This document shows, in pieces, positions 43,201-53,901 of a stretch of DNA of 64,000 bases (position 1 is the stretch's first letter; each line of letters opens with the position of its first letter). Made by a program: the position numbers and the translations under genes. The notes beneath the pieces were generated by a model. That model was not told where the DNA came from and searched no databases. It was given only the letters and a program-made list of their open reading frames with translations. Origin of the DNA: Pleodorina starrii (taxonomy: Eukaryota > Chlorophyta > Chlorophyceae > Chlamydomonadales > Volvocaceae); contig BRXU01000005.1 in the NCBI GenBank assembly GCA_030267565.1, positions 1,032,001-1,096,000 on the forward strand, given 5' to 3'.

Positions 43201-45178
43201 TAACGACTCGTACGCACCTGCTGTGCGACCTCCGCCGCCGCTGCCAGCACATGCGCCTGCTGCTCGGCCTTCAACTGCGCCTGCGCCTGCGCCTGCTGCT
43301 GCGCTTGCTGCTGTTGCTGCGCCGCCGCCGTCGCCGCTTGCTGCCGCAGCTGGATCTGCCGTACAACATTCAACTGGTGATACTGTGCAGCTGCGTAGCG
43401 GCGGAGGCCTTGAGCGTCGCCGGCCGCGGGGGCCGCGGCTGCTGCGGCGGACGAGTTGCGGTTGTTGCCGTACAGCGAAGCTGCTTGTCCGTTGGCGGCG
43501 GCCAAAGGCGGGCGCGCCTGCATGACGAGGGCCAGCGCAAGCAGGCAACACAGCAGGTTCTGTACGGCAAGTATAAACCCGAAATAGGGCGCGCTTATGC
43601 CCAAGCTCTTATATCTTTCGCATCCTGGCCGACCCACAGTACCTCCCGGCTCTGCCCTTCACCTCGAGGCACCCTACAGCAACGATTCTAACGACCCGTA
43701 CGACTATCAGCACTTCCAAACAAAGACCAGGTAGTATCCCATCTCATGCACCCCACGCATTCTATTCTGCCCACAACCCAAGTCGGATTAACCACCTGTC
43801 GCCACTTGCTACTCATCCCGACCATGCCCACCTGCTGATAAGCTCCGTACAGCGCGGCGTTGGTCGCAGGCGGCTGCTGCTGCGCCGCCGCCGTCACCAT
43901 GTCCGGCCCCGCGGCGGCCGCCGCCGCCAGGTTAACGACACCCAGGTTGAGGCGGTGGGAGCCGTCGGCGGCGCGGCCGCCGCGCGACAGGTCCGCAAGC
44001 GTCGCCTCCGCCGCGACGCCGCCCTTGTCGCCAATGAGCGCCGCGGCGGCGGCGTTGTAGCGCGCAGAGTCGATGGCCATGGGGTCGACTGCCGCAGCAA
44101 TGGAAACGGGGTCGGCCTCGGGGGACACTGCGAAGGGGCATGAAGCAGCGGGCGCGGGATGAGCGAGTAAGGAGCGGGGTGGGCGCAAATGGGGTCCGAC
44201 CCACATCACGTTGCCGCCATTGCACCTACCAAGAGCCCTCCGATGCTAAATTGCACCAATAACAATGACCCACATTGACCCATATCAATGTTAACGGGAC
44301 GCCTTGTAAGGTGCATTCAGGCGCGCCGCGGGCCCTCCAAAGCTGGACCCCACTGCACGCGTCGGAGAAAAACACCTTCACCCTCTATACTTTTTATTCC
44401 ACCGCTGCAACCCAGCCTTGCAACCCAGTCTAAGGCTAAGACCCGGCGGCTCATGACCTTCGAAATCACTTGCGGCTCCTCGCCTGTTTACCCGGAACCA
44501 ACTCACTGAAGGCGTCATCGACGGCGGCCGCGAGGATGCCCTTGTCGCGCGGCGCCACATTAAAGTTGCGGTAGAGCGCCGTCCCTGAGTTCAGGCCGCT
44601 CGACCCAGATCGTGCACCGTAGAGCGCGCTGTGCAGCAGAGACGAGCCGGCAGCGGCGCCGCCGGTGCCGCCTTGTTGCTGCATGGCGGCTGCTTGTCCA
44701 GGGAAAGGCTGCATGGCTGCTGAATGCTGCTTCACAGCGCACAACAGCCGCGAATTGCTGGAAGAACAAAGCTGCTAGCTGCGAGGCTGAGAGCAGTCCT
44801 CTGCGCGTCTCGATCACGCCGCTGTGATGGTATATCTCAGCTGGTCGCGACTGGGAGTAGTCTCCGTCAATCAAAGACGGTCAGCTGGAAAGAACGAAGG
44901 GCGAAATGGCGGCAGCCGAGCGAAATCACCTCTTCCGCGACTGCTGAACCTGCTGAGGGCGGCGGCCGTAGGAAGGAAAAAGCCTCAGGCCCAGATGGAA
45001 AAGCTGGCTTCTTATATGTTCGACAAACGGTGAAAGTCAGAGATAATAGCATGTACGCGGGAAGGCGCGCAACTGACTGCTGCGCGCCGCTCTATTCAAG
45101 GAGGTCCTGGTCGCAAGGCTGTTCGACGCGCGCGCCCGCAGGGCCACCAGCGTTCTGCTGGAACAGCGCGCCGTAAAG
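40226..45178 (-). CDS. Cyclin-box-like protein with long Ala/Gln-rich N-terminal region (5' end unresolved)
   Basis: Exons in phase, right to left: 45178-45148, 44716-44492, 44127-43832, 43517-43218, 42908-42468, 42142-41812, 41333-41080, 40780-40640, 40324-40226 (TGA). The last three encode a cyclin-fold-like segment: NGVHWGFSAFALALGSSYFQ, then DGLRSILFTCAYLATKVVDR, then VELKCLEGLGYRLGPYF. This matches the order of a PHO80/U-type cyclin box (xLLLATKxxD ... ELxxLExxxLxxLxxRL). The N-terminal ~500 residues are low complexity, dotted with SALYGAR, ALYGAYQQ, SLYGNN, SALYNKR and SALYGAY. If a true cyclin it would activate a CDK, but the box is divergent and the alpha-1 helix is not obvious. The first coding exon was not found; 45178-45148 is the most upstream piece I can join. 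An open stretch at 40873-41030 may be an extra exon. Confidence 0.6.
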
Positions 45179-47079
45179 CTGGGGCGCCAGCGAAAGCTAA
45201 TCCCATAAATTTGCGCGTTGCTCACGTTGTAAACACTTGGGGGACGCGGCTGGGCAACACAAAAGCGGCAAATTTCAGTCAGGAGAGGAGGGTTCCGTTG
45301 CTGGCTGGGCAAAGCTTCCACGCCTGGCCCTGAACACCCCACGAGATGCCCAAGCATCTGATCCTCTAACACAGCCAAGCGCCGATGGTTCTCCCGAGGG
45401 GTGCCGCCGCTGTTTCGTGGCGGAGCCGCTGCCAGCGTGTCACCGCACCTTGGACGCGCCGCTGGCAAAGCTCACCTTGATCAAAAGAGGAGACGAGATG
45501 GACCCGAAAATCACGAAGCGTTGCGAGAGTTCGAGCGTTGTGGTTGTCGGGTTATGGTTGCGCCCTTGCCAGTCTTCTCGAAAAGCCACCCGGCTGGAAA
45601 AGGGCTGCTGTATTTTTGCTATGACATGGATGCTGCTTCTTAAGGATACGTTTGTTTGTGACTTGTGCTTATTACTACAAAGAGAGCAGTTCAGGGGAAG
45701 TGTGCCGCTCTTTATTGCCGTAGTCCAACGGCATCCCCGATCTCGTCCTCGTCATCTTCGCGCCATTTGCGAAATTGCATCTTTAGCGTACGCACACACA
45801 TGTCTTCCTCAACGACTCGAGCATGGTTTGATCAACATATAATATATTATACCGAACAGGGTGCAGGCAACCTTTCCTAGCGACGGCTACAAACCTTCGC
45901 GGCAAGGAATATTCGCGGCAACGAATTGAGCGAGCGAGCGAGTACTAAGGTTGTTACATTAATGTTTAATGGGGCGTACAGGTAACACGTGGTCTCTTCG
46001 AATACCAGGAAAGACCTGCTTGTCTAGCCTTTGCCGGGCACGCCCTGCCGATATTGCAGCTGAAATGACCCGTGGGACTCGCGATAGTTGGAAAATAAAA
46101 TGGCTTGCTATAGTTATGTAGACATGTAGACTCAGCCTATCACGTCAAGCAAAACAACTTGCTCCAATACCGTGCATACCGTGCTACGTGCATCACCCGT
46201 AGCCCACGAACAGCCACACTCTCTCCCCCAGACTCTTCCCCGGGCGGCCGGCACTACTCAAGGGAACCCCCGGGGGCAGCAGGGGGCTGCCGACAAGACG
46301 GGAATCAAAATTGATCATGGGGCAGCTCCACCCCACTTGCCATACACCACCAAGGATAAATGCAGCCCGGCCCCCGCAAGGGAACCGGGCGGGTTGGCTG
46401 CTGCAGGTGCGTTCGCGCGCAACCCACAAGTGCAAGTAGCCATATCGTCGTACAATTCGAATCCGATGCGAAAGGTTAAAACCCATATGAGAGAATGGCG
46501 GGCGCGAGGGAGACCTCGATGTAATATCCTTGGATGTCTTCTAACTGGGCATCTTCCGATCGGGCCTTTGCTGAAAGGTGGATACAACACTCGACACCGC
46601 GGAAACAAGGGTACAGCAGGATCAGCGCATGTTCTCGCGGACGGAGTGGTGCGGCCGAGATGCGGCGAAAACACGCATCGCTGACCCAGACGGGGACAGA
46701 ACTGGACGGACGCAGCAGGGCGGCCCGTGGGGACGCGCATCGTGTGGTTCAGCAGAGGACATCGTAGCCATTTTACATTAGTGATGTTTTCGTTGATGTT
46801 TTATTTCTTGGACATCGCTTAATTGCAATGCTTATTGTATACTTACAATCATACGCGCCACTTCGCGGGAGCAGTAGTGTCGCTGTTTCAAGCCCACCGT
46901 CGGTTGTCAACTGCCGTCGGCGGCAGCGCAGGCAAGAAAGCCCATCATCATGCTCCGCCTCTGACGTGCAGCCCACAACACACTGCAACCCAAGTGGGAC
47001 ACGAACGCGTCGGTCTGTTAAGCCTGCTCCCATAACCCTCGCCCTCCCACGCACTCCTCGTCCTCCGGCCGGCCATAGT
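45179..47079. other. Intergenic; possible 5' exons of the cyclin-like gene at its left end
   Basis: The left 350 bases should hold the missing first exon or promoter of the leftward cyclin-like gene. The rest is AT-rich with no supported gene. Confidence 0.4.
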
Positions 47080-47405
47080 TCTAATACTATGCGGTAATAT
47101 GCGCTTTATATTGCGTAAAAACTCTCCCTCTCCGTAGACTCTCCGTAAATGTAGCTCCATCAAAACTGCGTTTATGCAGAGTCTACGGAGATGGAGAGTT
47201 TTAACGGAATACGGTATGATTCCGTTAAAACTCTCCCTCTCCGTAAACTCTCCGTAAATGCAATTTTGGGATTGCCGACTCCTCCGTAAAATGCGGTTTA
47301 TATTCCGTCAAATACTCTCCGTAGAGTCTCCGTAAACCCGGTGGTGAGATTACGGAGTCACTTTACGGAGAATCATCGTCCGTAAAGTCCGGTTACTTTC
47401 GTTAC
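47080..47405. repeat. CTCCGTAAA-word repeat cluster with internal inverted repeat (MITE-like)
   Basis: About eight CTCCGTA(A/G) words and at least three inverted TACGGAG words lie within 330 bases. The segment near 47115-47139 and the one near 47177-47201 are inverted copies with one mismatch, and the 47115 segment recurs directly near 47224. AT-rich and non-coding. Confidence 0.7.
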
Positions 47406-47478
47406 GCGCGGAGTATAGCCACCCCATATTGCGGAGTCTAGACACCCCCATTTATTACCCCGAGTGCTATGACAAGAG

Positions 47479-47558
47479 CCAAGGTCATGCCGTGATCCAA
47501 GGTCATGCCGTGCGCAACTACGTACCACGTATGGTAGTTGTGCACGGCATGACCTTGG
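47479..47558. repeat. Near-perfect hairpin: 25-bp arms, 12-base loop
   Basis: Left arm 47497-47521 and right arm 47534-47558 are reverse complements with one mismatch. An extra direct copy of the first 16 bases of the left arm (CCAAGGTCATGCCGTG) sits at 47479-47494. Confidence 0.92.
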
Positions 47559-48627
47559 CTGCCTACTAGCTAGGTACTGCTGGCCCGTACTTATTTGCGT
47601 AAATGTGTAGGTCAGAGGATTCCCGCTAGGCGCCTGGTGATCCTGGGAGACCCGCCGCTGGCCCGGGGCCCAAAAAAACGAACTGTAATGGCAATCGATT
47701 GGATGCTATTCGGGATGCATGTATGCGCTAGGAGCACCAAGGGCCAAGCCTTCGCGCAGTCCTCAAGACAAGCACTTAAGGCAAGGGCCGCGTGCACGCA
47801 TCTCCGTCGATCCTTCCAAAAACAGATCGACACTTATACGGTACAAGAGATCCATCACCCCGCCGCTGCGTGTGCAGCATCCACGACTACGTATCAACGC
47901 GCGCACCGGCACCCCGGCCCATAACCCCCGCGACGCTCGCTCGGTTCACACATCCACGCACACCCAATGCGCTAGCTAACGTATGCCACCATACATGTAT
48001 TTCCATTATACGCGCATCTTGAACTCATGTTCGTGCTATTGAATCGTCAATGCAGTGCGTGGGCGCCTTGCAGATAAGCCCCCGAGCAGACCCAGCGACA
48101 GAGTCAGCGGCGGAACCCGATCGATCGGTCAGACATCCGGTGGCCCGCCTGTATCGAGCACCGGGCGGGTAAAAGGCGCTTGCAGACGCAACCCTTCGTC
48201 GGGACAAAAATGATATGAACAATAATTTTAACTCTCATGCACGCAGATAGGCTCTACGGTATGGCGCGCCGCCCGCTCGCCACGCACATCGCGATCCGTC
48301 CAATGCCCGCCATTACGTGTAAGGTCGCTGGCTGGGCGTCCAGCAAAATTGACACACAGGTCACATCCCTCATGTACAAAATTGTCATGCCTGGGCGGGT
48401 ATGAAACAGGCTGTCCCAGCGACTTGGGTCGCAGAACGCAGAACGCAGAACGCAGACGTCCTTGGTGCGGGTCCAGCCTTTGCGGAACGCAGCCACCCTT
48501 GTCGGCTGTTGGTGCGTAAGCTGTACGTAGATGCTGCCACAACACCTGGTTTGTACGATGATGTCCCGGCGGTTTGTACGACGCCGGTGGCAGTGGCCGG
48601 CCCCACCATGTAGGGCATATGCACCTT
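47559..48627. other. Intergenic, 3' flank of C2 copy 3
   Basis: No gene on the plus strand. On the minus strand the C2 copy 3 frame stays open past its TGA down to 48385. Confidence 0.4.
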
Positions 48628-49890
48628 TCAGCCGTATGCCACGGATGGTGCGCTATCGCCGGGCTGGCATGGCGCCGCCGTGAAGTAGGCTGGCGTTGAA
48701 GCGGCGGTGAGGCCGTACAGCGGCTGTGGTTGCGGCTGCGGCACGCTGAAGGGCTGTACCGCGCCCCACTGCGGGTGCGGGTATGGCGGTGGCTGTTGGT
48801 GTGCGGCCGGCACTCGGTGAGGCGCCCATTTGAGCGCCACGGATACGAAGCCTTGCTGCTTGCGGCTCTTGGGGCCGAACACGGGCACCTCTTGGCGGTC
48901 GTGTCCGGTCTGGCGCGCCCGGGCCAGGGAGAAGGTTGCACTGCCGATGAAGTCGTCTCGGCCCACATCCTCGTCCTGTGTGTGGGACGCAGCAGCAGCA
49001 GCGGAGGAGGGAAGGAAAAGGACAAGTTATGGGTTTGGGCCCCACGGGACTGAAATGGGTGCGCATACGTGCGTGCGTGCGTGCGTGTTTCTTGACGTTG
49101 TGAGATTGCATCCTGGTCATGGCTGCGAAAATGTGGACGTGCGATTCGGACAGGTGGGGCGCTGGGTGCAACACGAAGAACAGGTTACATCGATGGGCTA
49201 ATGCATATTGACGTGTCTCAGGGCAGCGGGAACACGGTTACACCATGAAATTACGGCAGCCAAGGTGCGCTTGTCGGCTGTTCACGTGGAGCCTTCGTTG
49301 ACTGCCCGGCGGCAATGCGGGGCGGGCGCACGCAAGGGGCGCGTGATTGCGGCTGCGCCTGGTTGCGGTGATTGCGATACGGGAAGGACTGGTACGCACT
49401 CCACCTTCAAGTCGATGCTAACGTCATTCTCGTTCAGCAGGTTCATGCGGAATGTCTCGTTCCACACGGGGTTGCGGCCGCCGTCCTTCGCGGTCTGGGT
49501 GCGGAACGTTTGGCCGCCCACGCGGACGACGCAGTAGGGGTCCTGCCTGCGAGCAGCGAAGAGTCGAAGGCTTGGGACTTCATATTGCAGTTGCAAACCA
49601 TTCTGTCAGATTTCCTGTATGCGTTTGGGTGGTTTTCGGACGGCGGCAAGTAAGCGCGCTGCGGGAGCATGCACGCATGTTAACGGCGCAAGCAGACGGG
49701 CCGGCCTTAGGTTTATGGCAACCTGTCGCGTTACGCTCAAATCTGGATCCATTTTATGTTGAGAATATGAAGGAACTACAATAGATTGCGCCATTGTTAG
49801 GTCGCTGGCTTACTTTCCGAACCAATCTTTGTTGATGATGTTCTTGGCATAAAGTATGTTAATTGACATGAGCCCAGCCTCAAGTGTCAT
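48628..49890 (-). CDS. C2-domain protein with short Pro/Gln tail (C2 copy 3)
   Basis: Three exons give 188 aa: 49890-49814, 49546-49405, 48975-48628. Exon lengths 77 and 142 equal those of the plus-strand copies, and exon 1 (MTLEAGLMSINILYAKNI) aligns residue for residue with MALQAGVLSLTIEYAKDI of copy 2. The C2 core has KQDPYCVVRVGGQTFRTQT, NPVWNETFRMNL, DEDVGRDDFIGSATFSL and KQQGFVSVALKW. The tail is short and Pro/Gln/Tyr-rich, ends in SVAYG and lacks the His tract. The TGA at 48630-48628 is followed by about 80 more open codons in the same frame with tail-like composition, so the tail may be truncated. Role as for the other copies: probable membrane or calcium-responsive binding, unproven. 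Confidence 0.85.
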
Positions 49891-51531
49891 CCTCAAAATT
49901 GGGTTTCTTTGAAAGTCAACTGCCAGCCACTGTAGCAAAAGATAGCGAGGTAAGCCAATTTGGAAAGTACCAGGGAACACGCTTCGTTTGGCCTATATCA
50001 CTTGGCTCATTCTTGTGCTGGAATTGCTACAGCCACAAGAAACGGAGCCGGCGGTTGCTTGTCGTACCTTGCCACTCGCTACCGTACGTCGGCGCGAGAA
50101 GGTCGCGGGCAGGGCAGACCTTGTGACACACTGACCAGAACCAGGCAAGCGGCATCAGAAAGCTGAGGTTACAAATTTTGTAGCTGAGGTTACAGTAGCA
50201 TGACAATATTTACATCTCTGATATTAAGGCCTGTGCACTGACGCTGCGTGCCGAGGCTTAAGCTGAACGAGGGTCGCGACGGGCAACCGAGAGGCAGCAT
50301 CCTATATGTAAGTAAGTACACAACAAACACTGGTAAATTAATTTTGAAAAATATCTGTGGGAAGCCAATCGGCGAAGGCGGGATGCGCGCCACTTTCCTG
50401 AGGGAGGGGTTGACAGTTGGCAACCGTTTGACAGGTGGGCAGCAGGGCAGATTTGTTGAACCAAAAGTGAGCCGCTACCAGCGATTAATGAATCCTTAGC
50501 GAAGTGTGGTTTGGGCGTAAAGTTGTAATGGAGTATGGAGCCTATTTTGTCGGTGGTCATAGTTGGCTGAAACCATAGTCATACGTCATATTTAGCTCAA
50601 TTAGGTCGGGTATGTATACGCTGCCCGCGATGTATATGCGACACTGCCCTATGGTTTTGACACTTTTGAAATGAGGCCGCGCTAGCGAATGTGAACAGCA
50701 GCACCGCAGCCATATGCTAGGCGCCGATGGGACAGTGTCGGTTGAGGAGGGCGGGTCCTATCCGAAACTGTCTTGGTACGGGCTTGTACATGCAAGCGCT
50801 GTTGACAACGCCGTCCAGTTGCACAAGAGAACACGTGCATATAATCTTAGCATACATGGAGTGTATATTACTCGCGCTGAGGCACAGCTGCATGCTTATA
50901 ACGCCGCCACTATCATATATTCACTGTTGCTCGGAATAAACAAGGCTTTGCATGTAATATACGTGGCACACCACAACATAGCGTCCATCCTAACGTCATT
51001 ATCTTGCAGGTTCCGACAGTCTACCATCACTCGCTTTAGGCTTGTGTGCGGATGCTCTATTGCATATATGCGCCCGTACATGTGCTCATCCCCATCCTGC
51101 GGTTACCCGTCGGCCCTTGTGTCGTCGGCCTCTCGCTTAGAACCGCAAGAGGTACTAGTCAAGTTATGGCCATACATCGCTCAGGGATTCATTGATCTCT
51201 GGTGGTGGCTTACGTCTGGTTTGATGTGCGATGTAAAATGCAATTAAGTATGTTTGTCTGTTCCAACGAAATAGTGAATGATGGTGGTGTCGTCGTTACA
51301 GTAGGGGTCCAGCCGACTTGAGGCGCCGGGGCAAGGCGTCATCTTGAATTGTGTAAATCGAGTAGGCACGTGATGGGTGTCCCTATGGACGTACCATGGG
51401 CCATAAGAAGCGATAAGAAGCACAGCACTGCTGCCGATGGGTCGACGAGTACGTCACATACAGCTAGATGAAGACAGTGTTGGTAGTAAGAATGTCTGGA
51501 GCTAATAACCCTTGGACGTTAGCATTCACCA
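49891..51531. other. AT-rich intergenic stretch
   Basis: Promoter side of C2 copy 3 at the left. A 177-codon plus-strand ORF (50714-51247) has no recognised domain, an internal acceptor-like site and AT-rich codons; I do not call it a gene. Confidence 0.4.
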
Positions 51532-52244
51532 TTAAGCGTGATCGGTTGCATACGATATCAGCGTGCTCGGAAGGATCGATAGGTGGCGGCATTTGTACAC
51601 CAACTCAGCAGCGGTGTTGGCGTAGATACCCTTGCTGAGATTCTTCCACTTATCGAGCGTTTCGTAATAATGCGCGAACTTGGGCAAAGGCACACCCGTG
51701 AGGTCGCGCATGAGAGCTCGAAGGCCACCTGCGCAGTGGCATCAATACAAGGCGAGGTCAGCATGTGTCCACACAGGAGAACGCAACTGTCAGCGCAATC
51801 GGAAAGATACATACATGCAGTCGGCTAAGTAGAACATACATTTAATGCCCTTATCAAACAGGTGATCATGCAGCTATATATGGCTCACCTGGAACTATCT
51901 TGGCCTCCTGTCCCAGAACTTCGCGAAGTTTCGCCTCGTGCGCCTGACCGCGCTGAAACGCGCGGTTCATTTGCGCAACACTGCGTCTCTGGAAGATGTC
52001 GCTGCCTTCCAACAAGCCGAACGACGATAACTTGCCTTCCTGCTTGACGGTTGGTGCGCGTTTTAACTGCGCGCTCGCCTCAGAGGGGCCAGCATTCGCG
52101 GCGGCCTTCGAAAGCGCAGCCTTCAAAAGGTCGTTCGTGGACGGTGGCATAATAAGCGATCGCAACTGTGCTTCAACAGCAGGCGATAGTCGTAGCATAC
52201 CAGTGAGAAAGATATGCCCCCATTGCGCGCTGAGTCCGGCGGTG
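51532..52244 (-). CDS. Unrecognised gene, last two exons
   Basis: Exon 52244?-51889 ends CCA G before GTGAGC. Exon 51728-51532 follows a GCGCAG acceptor and ends in TAA. Joined, they read STAGLSAQWGHIFLTGMLRL, then PPSTNDLLKAALSKAAANAG, FGLLEGSDIFQRRSVAQ, VPGGLRALMRDLTGVPLP, KFAHYYETLDKWKNLSKGIY and end SYATDHA. The composition is that of a soluble globular protein with helices, unlike the low-complexity neighbours, and codon use is less GC-biased. An ATG at 52198 could start it, but the frame reads sensibly upstream to an acceptor at 52244, so earlier exons probably exist. No family recognised; a transposon-encoded or recently acquired protein is possible. Confidence 0.5.
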
Positions 52245-53901
52245 CTGCGATTAATGCGATATTGAAGACAACCGTACCTAGAAGTTTAAAAGCCCAGCTA
52301 GTCTGAAAGGACACCAGTGACCCTACAGTACGTGGCCATTACACCACTGTCGCTCTTCACATTTACATATGAATCTGACATTACATAGTGTCTCGCATTG
52401 TTTAAGCATCTTTAAGCATCTGCGATCGACCAAAATTTGTCGGTCATGCTGTTAGCCCTACCCGACCACTTCGTTATCCGTCATAGTTATATGCCGCTGT
52501 CATGGTTCTTGTGCCGTTCGCAGTCGCCTCTATTTAGAAACTCCAAACGCCTGGGCCGCAGCCCCGGCAGCTTCGGAGCTAATTGAGCTAAATATGACGT
52601 CAGACTCTGGTTTTCAGTCAACTAAGGGCGGCTTAACGACGGCAATGGTTACCTCCGAAACGTATTATATTTTTTAAGGAAATGTTTTCAAGAGCTCTAC
52701 ACAAATAGAGCGGTGCTCAGGTCGGATGCTGAATGTATATCCCTAGCCCCTCACATACGCCTGTAATCGTTACGACAATATTTTAGCGATTGTCTAGATG
52801 GCTCGATTTGTTTATTTGCCAGTTGTAGTTCGATTCACTTCAGTTGTTCTGTTTTCATTGCCGGCGACCGCAAAACGCCGAAACCGTTTCCTTTGTGACG
52901 GTGATTCGCAGCTTGCTTATAGGGTAGCTTGAATGGCTTCTAAAAATGGAAGATCGCAAATTACGGGTCGCTGCCGTTGCCGTCATCGATTCACCGCGCT
53001 TCGTCCGGGCACGCTACCGGTATTGCGGGGTGCGAATCTCTCCGCGTCCCTATCTTCGTCATGACTTTGTCGCAAATTGCAGATACTTGGGAGCTCAGAA
53101 CCCTCCACGTCGTTTACAGGCCCCGTAATCGCAGGATTGCGGGGATGCCAGTCCCGTCATGAACGTCCAACAGCCCGGACAGGCTTAATTTCCGCCCTTC
53201 ACTCTAAGGGACTCCATCCATGCAAGACCAATGCATCGAGACCATCCAGGCATGTGGACAAACCCCAACTGCCGGCATAAACACGATCCATCACGCGCGC
53301 CATCATTACTACGGCGTCGCCTTGCTCGTCCCTGCTCGTCCCATCGTCAGCGCGACAGGCCGAACACCGAGAGCATTTGTCGGCTGGGCGGCATCGTTGC
53401 ACGCAGGATTTTCTGCATGGGTCAATCAAGACGAAACCGCAGGGAGGTCAGACAAGTAATCAGCGCAGTCAGTAAGCTTCACATTGGAGCGCCGCAGTTA
53501 GGGCGCGTGTCCAGATCTCAGGCGCACCCCGATAGCACTCAGGTGCTTCACGGCGCGAAAGCGCTCTGCAGCGCGTGTTTCTCGCGTCAGGTGCGGACCG
53601 GGGCCCGCTGACAGCGGCAGCCAGCAGCCAAGCTGCCCAGATGCCCACAGAGTAATGCCACACGAGCAAACGAGGGCAACGCTCCCCGAAGCGCATCGCG
53701 TCCCGAACCTCCACACCCCTTTTAAAACAGCTCACAAGACACAACGGTGCCGTACCATGCCTGGGCCTCTGCATCCTTCCCCAAGCTTTAACCCCTCTGG
53801 GTTTGTTTGCTCCGCTTCCCTATGCTACTGTTTCTTTTGTTTTTATCCCTCCTGGAAACCCGGCCCGCCCTTCCCCAAGCCCTCCCGTGCGCAAGCCCTA
53901 C
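52245..53901. other. AT-rich intergenic, may hold missing exons
   Basis: AT-rich to about 52950, then mixed. It could contain 5' exons of the 51532 gene and the last exon of the golgin gene (left of 53902). I found no exon that I can defend. Confidence 0.35.

Noticed and set aside
50714..51247. 177-codon plus-strand ORF as a gene
   Set aside because: No recognised domain, AT-rich codons, an intron-like acceptor inside, and no partner exon.
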